NCBI GenBank assembly: GCA_938022205.1
Contig: CALIEB010000004.1
Location: 1 to 64,000, forward strand
Reading direction: 5' to 3'
Length of the DNA stretch: 64,000 bases
Source of the DNA: an uncultured Anaerolineae bacterium
Lineage (GTDB): Bacteria > Chloroflexota > Anaerolineae > Aggregatilineales > Phototrophicaceae
Shown here piece after piece: positions 7,981-16,474 of this stretch (position 1 is its first letter; every line of letters starts with the position of its first letter). The notes under the pieces were generated by a model that was not told where the DNA came from, made no database searches, and worked only from the letters and a program-made list of their open reading frames with translations. Made by a program: the position numbers and the translations under genes.

Positions 7981-10900
7981 ATGATGTCGCAAAAATCAAC
8001 CGTTGCGATGATGGACGCTAACGAGGCTGTTGCCCACATCGCATACAAACTCAACGACGTGATTGTGATTTACCCAATCACGCCGTCCTCGCCGATGGGC
8101 GAATGGGCAGATGAGTGGGCATCGCAGGGCAAGCCCAACCTTTGGGGAACTGTGCCGCAGGTGGTCGAGATGCAAAGCGAGGGCGGCGCGGCGGGCGCAA
8201 TTCACGGCGCGCTGCAAACGGGCGCGTTGGCAACGACCTTCACCGCCTCGCAAGGGCTGCTGCTGATGATACCCAACATGTACAAAATTGCTGGTGAGCT
8301 TACGCCGGCGGTCTTCCACATCGCCGCGCGCTCGATTGCCGCGCAAGGCTTGTCCATCTTCGGCGACCACAGCGACGTGATGAGCGTGCGCATGACGGGC
8401 TGGGCGATGCTGGCAAGCGCAAGCGTGCAAGAAGCCCATGACTTCGCGCTCATCGCGCAAATGGCGACCTTCAAGACGCGCATCCCGTTTGTGCATTTCT
8501 TCGACGGCTTTAGAACGTCGCATGAGGTTAACAAGCTGGCGTTGGTGGACGACGCGACGATTGCCGCGCTCATCGACGAGGAGGCGATACAAGCGCACCG
8601 CGCGCGCGCGCTGACCCCCGACGCGCCCACGCTGCGTGGCACGGCGCAAAACCCCGACGTGTACTTCCAAGCCCGCGAGACGGTTAACCCCTTCTACGCC
8701 GCTTGCCCGCAAGCCGTGCAGGACGCGATGGACGCGCTGGCGGCACGCACTGGGCGGCAGTATCACATTTATGAGTATGCAGGCGTGCCCGATGCCGAGC
8801 GCGTCATCGTCTTGATGGGCAGCGGCTGCGAGGCAGCGCACGAAACGGTTGACGCGCTGAACGCGGCGGGCGAGCGCGTGGGCGTGCTAAAGGTGCGTCT
8901 GTATCGCCCCTTTGACGCGGCGCGCTTTGTCGCGGCCTTGCCGTCCACGACGCGCGCCATCGCCGTGCTTGACCGCACCAAAGAGGCGGGCAGCAGCGGC
9001 GAGCCGCTCTATCTCGACGTGGTCGCTGCGTTGCATGAGGCGTGGTCGCAGGATTTGCCGCTGCCGCGCGTGGTTGGCGGTCGCTATGGGCTGGCATCCA
9101 AAGAGTTCACCCCCGCCATGATACGCGCCGTCTTCGCTAACCTTTCCGCCGCCAAGCCGAAAAACCACTTCACAATTGGCATTGACGACGACGTGAGCCA
9201 CAGCAGTCTGCCTTATGACCCTAACTACAACCTTGAGCATGCCGACACGGTGCGCGCGCTCTTCTACGGCTTGGGCAGCGACGGCACGGTGGGCGCGAAC
9301 AAGAACAGCATCAAAATCATCGGCGAAGAGACCGACAACTACGCGCAGGGCTATTTTGTCTACGACTCTAAGAAGTCTGGCTCCATGACCATTTCGCACC
9401 TGCGCTTCGGCAAACAGCCCATCCGCGCCAATTACTTGATAACGTCCGCCAACTTCATCGCCTGCCACCACAGCAACTTCGTCAACCAGTACGACATCTT
9501 GGCGGACGCGGTCGAGGGCGGCGTGTTCCTGCTCAACACCCTCCACAGCGCGGACACGGTGTGGGACACGTTGCCGCGCATCGCCCAAGAGCGTATCCTC
9601 GCTAAGAAGCTGCGCTTTTACGTCATCGATGCCTACAGCGTGGCGCGGGCGGTGGGCATGGCGGGGCGCATCAACACCGTCATGCAAGTGTGCTTCTTCG
9701 CCATTAGCGGCGTGTTGCCCCGCGAAGAAGCCATCGCCGCTATCAAGAACGCCATCCGCAAGACCTACGGCAAGAAGGGCGAGGACATCGTGCAAAAGAA
9801 CCTCGACGCGGTCGACCAGACGCTTGCCAACCTGTTTGAGGTGAGCGTGCCGTCCACCGTCACTAGCACCCGCGAGCTGCTGCCGGCAGTTGCGCCCAAT
9901 GCCCCCGAGTTCGTGCAAAACGTGCTGGGCAAGATGCTGGCGCGGCAAGGCGACCTGTTGCCCGTCAGTGCGCTGCCGGTCGACGGCGTGTACCCGACCG
10001 GCACCGCACAGTACGAAAAGCGCAACCTCGCCGAGCAAATCCCCGTTTGGGACCCCAACGTCTGTATCCAGTGCGGCAAGTGCGCGATGGTTTGCCCGCA
10101 CGCAGTCATCCGCATCAAGGCGTATGCGCCTGAGCTGCTAGCCGACGCGCCCGCCACCTTCAAGTCAACCCCCGCCAAAGACACCGACTGGGCCGGCATG
10201 GCGTACACCATTCAGGTCGCGCCGGAAGACTGTACAGGCTGTGCGCTGTGCGTCGACGTTTGCCCCGCTAAGAACAAGTCCGCCGCCAGCCTCAAGGCGA
10301 TTAACATGCAGCCCCAGCCGCCGTTGCGCGCGCAAGAGCGCGAAAACTGGGACTTCTTTGTCAAGCTGCCCGAAACCGACCGCAGCAAGATTAAAGTCAC
10401 CAGCATTCGCCAGCAGCAAGCACAACAGCCGCTGTTTGAATTCTCGGGCGCGTGCGCGGGCTGCGGCGAAACGCCTTACATCAAGCTCATCACCCAGCTT
10501 TTCGGCGACAGAACGATACTGGCGAACGCAACGGGCTGCTCGTCGATTTACGGCGGCAACCTGCCGACCACGCCTTACACGACCAACCCCGAAGGGCGCG
10601 GCGTAGCGTGGGCGAACTCACTGTTTGAGGACAACGCCGAGTTCGGGCTGGGCATGCGCGTCGCGCTTGACAAGCAAATGGAACAGGCGCGCGAGCTGCT
10701 GGCAGGGCTGCGCGGCGTGCTGGGCGATGCGCTGGTGACCGCGCTCTTAAGCAACGAACAGCTCAGCGAAGCTGACATCTACGAGCAGCGCGAACACGTG
10801 CAAGCTCTCAAGCGCGCTCTCGCGCCGCTCACCGACAACGACGCGGCACAGCGGCTGCTGCAAATGGCAGACGCGCTGGTCAAGAAGGACGTGTGGATTA

Positions 10901-11550
10901 TCGGTGGCGACGGCTGGGCGTATGACATTGGCTTTGGCGGGCTTGACCACGTGCTGGCGAGCGGTCGCAACGTCAACATCTTGGTGATGGACACCGAAGT
11001 TTACAGCAACACAGGCGGGCAAATGTCGAAAGCCTCGCCGCTGGGCGCGGTCAGCAAATTTGCCGCCGGCGGCAAGCGCACGCGCAAGAAAGATTTGGGC
11101 TTGATGGCGATGACCTACGAGAACGTCTACGTGGCGCGGGTGGCGATGGGCGCGAAGGACGAGCAAACGCTGCGTGCCTTCTTAGAGGCGCAGGCATACG
11201 ACGGCGTGTCGCTGATTATCGCCTACAGCCATTGCATCGCACACGGCATCAACATGTCGACCGCCATGCGCAACCAAAAAGCCGCCGTCGACAGCGGGCA
11301 GTGGCTGCTCTATCGCTATAACCCCGAGCGCGCAAGACACGGCGAAAACCCGCTCGTGTTGGATTCCCGCCCGCCTAAGCTGCCGGTGCAGGAGTACTTG
11401 CGCATGGAAAACCGCTTCCGCATGATTGAAATCAGCCAGCCCGAGACGGCGCGCGTTCTCTTCGCCCAAGCGCAGCAGGACATCCGCGACCGCTACGCTT
11501 ATTACGAATACCTCGCTAGCCGTCCCTACGGCAGCACAGCAAAGGAATAA
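7981..11550 (+). CDS. nifJ: Pyruvate:ferredoxin (flavodoxin) oxidoreductase, single-chain
   Basis: This enzyme oxidises pyruvate and CoA to acetyl-CoA and CO2, passing electrons to ferredoxin, and can run in reverse. The 1189-residue chain has all domains of the one-subunit form in order: the alpha-type domain (IVIYPITPSSPMGEWADEW, residues about 27-45), the gamma-type domain (residues about 415-620), a two-cluster ferredoxin insert (CIQCGKCAMVCPH and CTGCALCVDVCPA), and the thiamine diphosphate domain (CAGCGETPY, GDGWAYDIGFGGLDHV, NTGGQMSKASP). Length matches NifJ/Por. GAGGGG precedes the tandem ATGs at 7981 and 7984. It is probably cotranscribed with the DHOD-like gene 10 bases downstream. 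The enzyme is oxygen-sensitive in many species, while an oxidase locus lies at the other end of the window. Confidence 0.98.
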   Translation: MMSQKSTVAMMDANEAVAHIAYKLNDVIVIYPITPSSPMGEWADEWASQGKPNLWGTVPQVVEMQSEGGAAGAIHGALQTGALATTFTASQGLLLMIPNMYKIAGELTPAVFHIAARSIAAQGLSIFGDHSDVMSVRMTGWAMLASASVQEAHDFALIAQMATFKTRIPFVHFFDGFRTSHEVNKLALVDDATIAALIDEEAIQAHRARALTPDAPTLRGTAQNPDVYFQARETVNPFYAACPQAVQDAMDALAARTGRQYHIYEYAGVPDAERVIVLMGSGCEAAHETVDALNAAGERVGVLKVRLYRPFDAARFVAALPSTTRAIAVLDRTKEAGSSGEPLYLDVVAALHEAWSQDLPLPRVVGGRYGLASKEFTPAMIRAVFANLSAAKPKNHFTIGIDDDVSHSSLPYDPNYNLEHADTVRALFYGLGSDGTVGANKNSIKIIGEETDNYAQGYFVYDSKKSGSMTISHLRFGKQPIRANYLITSANFIACHHSNFVNQYDILADAVEGGVFLLNTLHSADTVWDTLPRIAQERILAKKLRFYVIDAYSVARAVGMAGRINTVMQVCFFAISGVLPREEAIAAIKNAIRKTYGKKGEDIVQKNLDAVDQTLANLFEVSVPSTVTSTRELLPAVAPNAPEFVQNVLGKMLARQGDLLPVSALPVDGVYPTGTAQYEKRNLAEQIPVWDPNVCIQCGKCAMVCPHAVIRIKAYAPELLADAPATFKSTPAKDTDWAGMAYTIQVAPEDCTGCALCVDVCPAKNKSAASLKAINMQPQPPLRAQERENWDFFVKLPETDRSKIKVTSIRQQQAQQPLFEFSGACAGCGETPYIKLITQLFGDRTILANATGCSSIYGGNLPTTPYTTNPEGRGVAWANSLFEDNAEFGLGMRVALDKQMEQARELLAGLRGVLGDALVTALLSNEQLSEADIYEQREHVQALKRALAPLTDNDAAQRLLQMADALVKKDVWIIGGDGWAYDIGFGGLDHVLASGRNVNILVMDTEVYSNTGGQMSKASPLGAVSKFAAGGKRTRKKDLGLMAMTYENVYVARVAMGAKDEQTLRAFLEAQAYDGVSLIIAYSHCIAHGINMSTAMRNQKAAVDSGQWLLYRYNPERARHGENPLVLDSRPPKLPVQEYLRMENRFRMIEISQPETARVLFAQAQQDIRDRYAYYEYLASRPYGSTAKE

Positions 11551-11560
11551 GGAGCATCGC

Positions 11561-12565
11561 ATGGTGGACTTGACAACGACCTATTTAGGCTTAACGCTAA
11601 CGTCGCCGATTGTGGCATCCGCGTCGCCCCTGTGGGAACACGTGGAAAACATTGAGAAAGCTGCCGAAGCGGGCGCGGGCGCGGTGGTGCTGTTCTCGCT
11701 CTTCGAGGAGCAAATCACCCGCGAGCGCGACGCGCTGCTGCACCATCTCACGCATGGCACGGAAACCTTCGCCGAAGCCCTCTCGTATTTCCCCGAGCCA
11801 ACCAGCTACCATGCTGCGCCGGATGCCTACCTCAAGCTCATTCAGACGGCAAAGCAGCGCGTTAACATCCCCATCATCGCCAGCCTGAATGGCACGACCA
11901 ACGGCGGTTGGGTGTCGTTCGCCAAGTTCATGCAAGAGGCGGGGGCGGACGCGCTGGAGCTGAACTTGTACAACATCCCCACCGACCCCATGCAATCGCC
12001 TGCCGAAATCGAAGCCAACTACGCGGCGGTCGTGCGCGAGGTCTGCGCCAACGTCAGCATTCCCGTTGCCGTCAAAATCAGCCCGTTCTTCACCAACGTG
12101 GCGTACACCGCGCGCGAGTTCGTCGAGGCGGGCGCGCGTGGCTTGGTGCTGTTCAACCGCTTCTACCAGCCAGACCTCGACATCGAGAACCTCGAGGTCA
12201 CGCCCAACCTCGTCTTGAGCAAGCCTGTTGAGCAGCGGCTGCCGTTGACTTGGATTGGCTTGCTCTACGGGCGCATCAACGCCGACCTGGCAGCCACCAG
12301 CGGCATTCACGACGGTTACGACGTGATTAAAGCCATGATGGCGGGGGCGAACGTCGCCATGATGACCTCTGCGCTGCTCAAATACGGCATTGGGGTCATG
12401 CGCCAAGCTCTCACCGAGATGCACGAGTGGCTCACCGAGCGTGATTATCACTCTGTGACGCAAATGCGCGGCGCGCTCAGCCAGCTACACACGCCCGACA
12501 AGAGCGCGTTTGAGCGCGTGCAGTACATGCGCATGCTCAACACGTATGAAGTAGGGCAAGGTTAA
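11561..12565 (+). CDS. Dihydroorotate dehydrogenase-like flavoprotein
   Basis: The 334-residue TIM-barrel protein resembles class 1 dihydroorotate dehydrogenases: LGLTLTSPIVASASPLW at the N-terminus, PIIASLNGT, DALELNLYNIP, VAVKISPFFTN and GARGLVLFNRFYQPDLD. It is known as the DHOD-like family that commonly sits beside pyruvate:ferredoxin oxidoreductase genes, so a role other than pyrimidine synthesis is possible. The motif NLYNIP replaces the usual NxSCPN of true class 1 enzymes. AAGGAG eight bases before the ATG at 11561 fixes the start, rejecting an in-frame extension into nifJ. Two terminators follow. Confidence 0.85.
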   Translation: MVDLTTTYLGLTLTSPIVASASPLWEHVENIEKAAEAGAGAVVLFSLFEEQITRERDALLHHLTHGTETFAEALSYFPEPTSYHAAPDAYLKLIQTAKQRVNIPIIASLNGTTNGGWVSFAKFMQEAGADALELNLYNIPTDPMQSPAEIEANYAAVVREVCANVSIPVAVKISPFFTNVAYTAREFVEAGARGLVLFNRFYQPDLDIENLEVTPNLVLSKPVEQRLPLTWIGLLYGRINADLAATSGIHDGYDVIKAMMAGANVAMMTSALLKYGIGVMRQALTEMHEWLTERDYHSVTQMRGALSQLHTPDKSAFERVQYMRMLNTYEVGQG

Positions 12566-12578
12566 ACAGCCTGTCGTG

Positions 12579-12612
12579 GGCGGTTGCGGCGCGCGTCGTG
12601 ACCGCCTTTTTT
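12579..12612 (+). terminator. Intrinsic terminator after the DHOD-like gene
   Basis: Stem ggcggt / accgcc with a 16-base GC-rich loop is followed by six T. It lies 14 bases after the stop codon. Confidence 0.75.
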
Positions 12613-12620
12613 ATGTGTAG

Positions 12621-12662
12621 GTTAATATTCTCACGTCAATTGAGAGTATTAACGTTTTTTTT
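12621..12662. terminator. Second hairpin with eight-T tail, possibly a strong backup terminator
   Basis: A 13-bp stem (gttaatattctca / tgagagtattaac, one G-T pair) with loop cgtcaat is followed by g and eight T. It comes 8 bases after the first terminator. Because the arms are AT-rich and symmetrical it could also be an operator for the receiver gene 120 bases downstream. Confidence 0.7.
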
Positions 12663-12782
12663 CAAAAAACAGCTAGCATGCCGCAACTATGCTTGGATAT
12701 ATAGCAAAAACAATTACTCTATGTTACACTCATTTTCGGAAGATGAGACATAAACAACCATGCGAAGCAAAGGTGGCACTTT

Positions 12783-13166
12783 ATGCACGTTTTACTCATC
12801 GAAGACGATGTCGCGTTGTTGCGGCTTTACCACAAAACACTCGTCAGTGCGAACTATCTGGTTGTTCCCACGACCACGTTGCACGCCATCCGTCAACTTC
12901 ACGAGCAGTATCGCTTTGGCGCGTGCATTGCCGATGTGCAGATGGGCTTTGTTCGCCCCGAAGTTCACTTGCGTGACCTCGCCAAAACGTCGCAGCGGTT
13001 GGAGCTGCCGACCTTGATTATTTCTGCCAACATCGAAAAATACGCCAAAATTTGCGAGGAGTATAGACTGCCCTACTTGGGCAAGCCGTTTAGCGGGCAA
13101 GAACTTATACGCAAACTGGACGAAGTCATCACGCAATTTCCTCATAGTGGTATTATTCCGCTGTGA
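12783..13166 (+). CDS. Stand-alone response regulator receiver protein
   Basis: The 127-residue protein is a single receiver domain without an output domain. The acidic pocket is visible (E7, D8, D9 in LLIEDDV), the phospho-acceptor is D51 (IADVQMGF), the switch serine is in LIISAN, and the conserved lysine lies in YLGKPF. Such proteins work as phosphate shuttles, or control a partner by direct contact. No kinase gene is next to it; the hybrid kinase at 38325 and the chemosensory operon are the only candidates in the window. It is a single gene between the nifJ terminators and a convergent glycosyltransferase. Confidence 0.88.
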   Translation: MHVLLIEDDVALLRLYHKTLVSANYLVVPTTTLHAIRQLHEQYRFGACIADVQMGFVRPEVHLRDLAKTSQRLELPTLIISANIEKYAKICEEYRLPYLGKPFSGQELIRKLDEVITQFPHSGIIPL

Positions 13167-13213
13167 TGCGCGCCAGCTGCTGCTTGTGCCACACGGGCAA
13201 TAGCATAGCAGCC

Positions 13214-14338
13214 TTATGCGCTGCCGACATGCGCATCGTACAAGGCTAAAAATGCGCGGGCGACATCATCCCACGAGTAAGCAGCGGCGCGACGTGCGCC
13301 GTTCTCACCCAAGCGGCGCGCCAGCGCACTGTCTTGCAACAACGTGAGTATCGCAGCCGGCAGCTCCTGCGCCAGCCGTTCTTGGCTGACAAGCAAGCCC
13401 GTTTCCCCATGCACTACCGCATCCTCCACACCGCAGCCCGTCGTGCCAATCACCGGCAAGCCCAACGACGAGGCTTCTAGATGTACCAAGCCAAAGCCTT
13501 CAAAGTGATAGCCGTTGTTGACCGACGGCAGGACGAAGACGTGTGCTTGTGCGTAATAGGCGCGCAGCGTGGCATCGTCGACAAAGCCCGTCAGCGTCAC
13601 CGTGTCCTCTAGGTGATGTTGGACAATGGCGGCGCGCACGCGGCGCGTGTAAGCGTGGCTCTCGTCGGCGCGCCCCACGACCAGGCAGCGCACGTCTGGC
13701 AGCACGTCACGCACCTGCGCCATCGCCTCGACCAGCTCCAGCGTTCCTTTGCGCGCCTTCACGCCACCGACAGTCAGCACGGTCGGCACGGGCGCGGGCG
13801 CGCGCGTCACCCCACGCAGCGTTGGCGCGCCGACAGCGTAGGTCACCACGTGGGTCTTGAGCGCGGGCAAGACTGCACGGGCGGTGCGTTCGGTGTAGTG
13901 GCTAATGCAAATCATCGTGCTGCGCAAAAATGCCCAACGATACAACGCGCCAACGGGAAAGCGGCGCATGCGCGGCAAGTTGACGTATGTCCCGTTGCCC
14001 ATCATGAACACAGGCAAACGGGCCGCAAACAACGCCGCTAGCGGGGCGTAGACCTCAACCATGTTTTGCAGCACGTCGCAACCTTGTAAAAAGTGGCGCA
14101 CTCGCGGATAGCACGCCAGCAGGCGCGCTAGCGTGAAGCGTTCGGGTGGCACGACATCGGGCAGCACCTTCAGAACAGGCAGGTCGTCCAAATCAGGCGA
14201 GCGGCGCGAGGCCACCACCCGCACCGCCACGCCCTGTCGCACCAGCGCGCGGATGACGCTCACCGCCGCTTGTGACCAGCCGTGCGCGCCGCTGAGGTCA
14301 GGGGCAAGCACGCCCACGCAGAGCTTAGTCGGCTTCAT
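13214..14338 (-). CDS. GT4-family glycosyltransferase
   Basis: The 374-residue protein has the two-Rossmann fold of GT-B enzymes. The N-terminal acceptor half starts VGVLAPDLSGAHGWSQAAV; the C-terminal donor half has VLTVGGVKARKGTLELVEA, the acidic EX7E-like region around GFGLVHLEASSLGLPVIGTTGCGVEDAV, and ends with a helical tail. The enzyme would move a sugar from a nucleotide donor to a cell-surface polymer or lipid; donor and acceptor are unknown. Its ATG lies 14 bases inside the upstream macro-domain gene, so the two are translated from one message. Last gene in a minus-strand group. Confidence 0.85.
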   Translation of the reverse strand: MKPTKLCVGVLAPDLSGAHGWSQAAVSVIRALVRQGVAVRVVASRRSPDLDDLPVLKVLPDVVPPERFTLARLLACYPRVRHFLQGCDVLQNMVEVYAPLAALFAARLPVFMMGNGTYVNLPRMRRFPVGALYRWAFLRSTMICISHYTERTARAVLPALKTHVVTYAVGAPTLRGVTRAPAPVPTVLTVGGVKARKGTLELVEAMAQVRDVLPDVRCLVVGRADESHAYTRRVRAAIVQHHLEDTVTLTGFVDDATLRAYYAQAHVFVLPSVNNGYHFEGFGLVHLEASSLGLPVIGTTGCGVEDAVVHGETGLLVSQERLAQELPAAILTLLQDSALARRLGENGARRAAAYSWDDVARAFLALYDAHVGSA

Positions 14339-15233
14339 GCAGCGTGACCGTGCGCGGCTTATGGCGCGGCAAGGGCGGCAGGTAGTGCAAGCCCTGCATG
14401 CGCGTGTACGGGTTGCGGCTTATCCACAGCGGGCGCACGTTGTCCAAGCCCGTCACTAATGCCAGCATGTAGGGCGCGGTCGCGTCTAACCCGTTGGGCA
14501 TGTCAGCAGGCAGCACATAGCCGACCGTCGTCAGATACCGCCAAAAATCGACCCACTGCGAGCGCGGCAGCAGCAACGTCTCGCTGTCGTCTTGTGGCAA
14601 CACGCGCACGCTGCCGCGCTTGTCGTCGAGCTGCGCCTGAAAGAGACGCGGCTCCGGCTCGAGGGTGGCGAAGCTGTCGTGCTTGCGGATAGCACGCTTG
14701 AGATTGTTCCAAAAAGTGGCAAACGGCAGGCTTTGCGGCACGCTGTTGAGCCACTTGCGCAACGTCGGCAGCGGCAGCGCGTCGGGAACAAGCGGGTTTT
14801 GCTCGCTCAGATGCACGTAAATGGTGATAGGCAGCGGCTTGAGATAGGTGTCGTAGAGCGGGCGCACCTCTTCCCACGCCAGCCCATCCTCCGCGCCTAA
14901 CATGGGGAACGACACGCTGTCAAAGTGCTGGTCAACGCACAACGTCGCAAACTTCTGCAAGCCTTGCTCAATCAGCGCAAGGCGCGCGTTGGCACGTGGG
15001 TGCTTCTTAATGGGGAAGTTCAACACCCACTTGTGCGGCGTGCGATAAAGCAAGAATTGCCCCGTGCTAAATTGGTCGTTCTGGCACAGCGCGCGGTACG
15101 CAGCGTACATGGCGGGGTAAACGCGCTTGAACGTGGCAGCTTGCCCGTGCGCCATTGAGCCTGTCGTGTTGACCGCGTTCACCAGCACTCGCGCGGGGCT
15201 GGTGAACAACTCGCTGTACACGTAGGTGAGCAT
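14325..15233 (-). CDS. DarG-like macro-domain protein with uncharacterised C-terminal domain
   Basis: The first 140 residues of this 302-residue protein match the DarG/ALC1-like macro fold: LVNAVNTTGSMAHG (residues 17-30), TFKRVYP, NFPIKKHPR (72-80, with the lysine region known to be important in DarG) and SFPMLGAEDGLAWEEV (108-123). DarG removes ADP-ribose from DNA bases and neutralises the DarT toxin. No DarT-like gene is adjacent, so this is not an evident toxin-antitoxin pair. The last 150 residues have no family I recognise (LLLPRSQWVDFWRYL). It is cotranscribed with a secreted protein upstream and a glycosyltransferase downstream. Hydrolysis of ADP-ribose is inferred from the fold. Confidence 0.75.
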   Translation of the reverse strand: MLTYVYSELFTSPARVLVNAVNTTGSMAHGQAATFKRVYPAMYAAYRALCQNDQFSTGQFLLYRTPHKWVLNFPIKKHPRANARLALIEQGLQKFATLCVDQHFDSVSFPMLGAEDGLAWEEVRPLYDTYLKPLPITIYVHLSEQNPLVPDALPLPTLRKWLNSVPQSLPFATFWNNLKRAIRKHDSFATLEPEPRLFQAQLDDKRGSVRVLPQDDSETLLLPRSQWVDFWRYLTTVGYVLPADMPNGLDATAPYMLALVTGLDNVRPLWISRNPYTRMQGLHYLPPLPRHKPRTVTLHEAD

Positions 15234-15244
15234 GGCTGTGTCGC

Positions 15245-16354
15245 CTACTGCGCCACGCTCACGGAGGCAAGAATGCCCTTGAGAGTGGCAAAGGTCGCCG
15301 CTTGCTCAGGGTCGTTGAGGTCAACAGCCGCCGCGTTCAAGCGCGCGTTAGCGACAATCGCCGTCTCGCTGTCCTTCGCCAGCAACACAACATAGCCGCT
15401 TTGCGGGTCGCCGTCTAGCGTCTTCACGCTGTAAGCCACCGCAAAGCCCGCTGTGCCGAAATGGTCGACGGGGCGCACGCTCACCACGCTGGCGTTATAC
15501 GCCCTGCTGACCCACGCGGCTGCGGCGGCTTCGTCGGCAAGCGCGAGCGGCAGCGTCTCCACGCGCAGCACGCCCTCTTCGCCTTCAAGGCTAGTAGGCG
15601 CGCCCGCACCGCTGTCGACCACGCGCCACGACGACGGATAGCGCACGATGTAGCCCGCGTTGTTATCGACAAACGCCGTCCACTCAAACGGCATGCCGAC
15701 AAAACGCTTGTCCGCCTTCAAGCGAGCGCGCATCTCTTCCAACAAGAAGCGAATCATCTCGCTGGCATTGGGCAGCGCGACGGCACGCAGCGCGTACACC
15801 CACTCGCCGTCGCTGTAGGCGATTTGGCGGGCGATGAAGGACGTTGCGCCGCGCTGCAACGTAAAGTCAATCACCAGCGTGCCGTCTTCTTCAAGGCGGC
15901 GTGTGGCTTCGCGGCGAATGGTGTACTCGCGCCAGCTCTGGTCAATCCACGTCGCGTCAAAAAAAGCGTCTAGCTCTTCAGGTGTCGTCACCGGCACGCT
16001 AGGGGCGATAACGCGCGCCTCCACTACGGACTGCACCTCGTTGTTGCGCATGGTGAGCTGTGCCTCATTGGTGGTTGTGTTGTTGTTGACAGCCGTCCAG
16101 CCGCTGGGTTGCGCCACGCTAAACAAGCCTGAGGACTGCACGATGCGCTGTTCGAACGTGATGCTGTTGCGCAGGTCTTGCAGCGGGGTAGGCAGTGCGG
16201 TCGGCTCGACAGCTGTTGGTGGGATGGTTTGGTCGGTGCGGATGTTGCTGCTTAAAAGCGGCAGCAAGAGGCTGCCACCCATGATAACCACTAAAAAATA
16301 GCCCAGATAGCGGTTGGCTTTATCACGGCGTGCTTTCGCCCGTTTGTTGGTCAT
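15245..16354 (-). CDS. Membrane-anchored extracytoplasmic protein, PsbP-like repeats
   Basis: The 369-residue protein begins with a basic stretch (MTNKRAKARRDKANR) and one transmembrane segment (about residues 17-37), then a Thr/Pro linker (PPTAVEPTALPTP). The outer part contains two similar halves, each with the pattern found in PsbP/DUF1795-type domains: FSVAQPSGWTAVNN at about residue 75 and YIVRYPSSWRVVD at about residue 235. Function unknown. The start at 16354 was chosen because upstream in-frame sequence does not look like protein, although the ribosome site (GGAG 13 bases away) is distant. It stands 11 bases ahead of the macro-domain gene. Confidence 0.7.
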   Translation of the reverse strand: MTNKRAKARRDKANRYLGYFLVVIMGGSLLLPLLSSNIRTDQTIPPTAVEPTALPTPLQDLRNSITFEQRIVQSSGLFSVAQPSGWTAVNNNTTTNEAQLTMRNNEVQSVVEARVIAPSVPVTTPEELDAFFDATWIDQSWREYTIRREATRRLEEDGTLVIDFTLQRGATSFIARQIAYSDGEWVYALRAVALPNASEMIRFLLEEMRARLKADKRFVGMPFEWTAFVDNNAGYIVRYPSSWRVVDSGAGAPTSLEGEEGVLRVETLPLALADEAAAAAWVSRAYNASVVSVRPVDHFGTAGFAVAYSVKTLDGDPQSGYVVLLAKDSETAIVANARLNAAAVDLNDPEQAATFATLKGILASVSVAQ

Positions 16355-16474
16355 GGCTGCTTTTGCTCCAAAGGTGTGGTGTTCAAAAAACGTGCCTATC
16401 ATACCCGATTGTGGCGGCAGTGTTAATGGCGCGTCCACGCGGCACAGCAACGCGGCATCGTTCACAAAGCTATG

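Noticed and set aside
8887..10101. Long open frame of about 400 codons on the minus strand inside nifJ
   Set aside because: It is antisense to a fully conserved gene, and its translation lacks domain patterns; long antisense frames are common at this G+C content.
13214..16354. DarTG toxin-antitoxin module
   Set aside because: Neither neighbour of the macro-domain gene resembles DarT; they are a glycosyltransferase and a membrane-anchored secreted protein.
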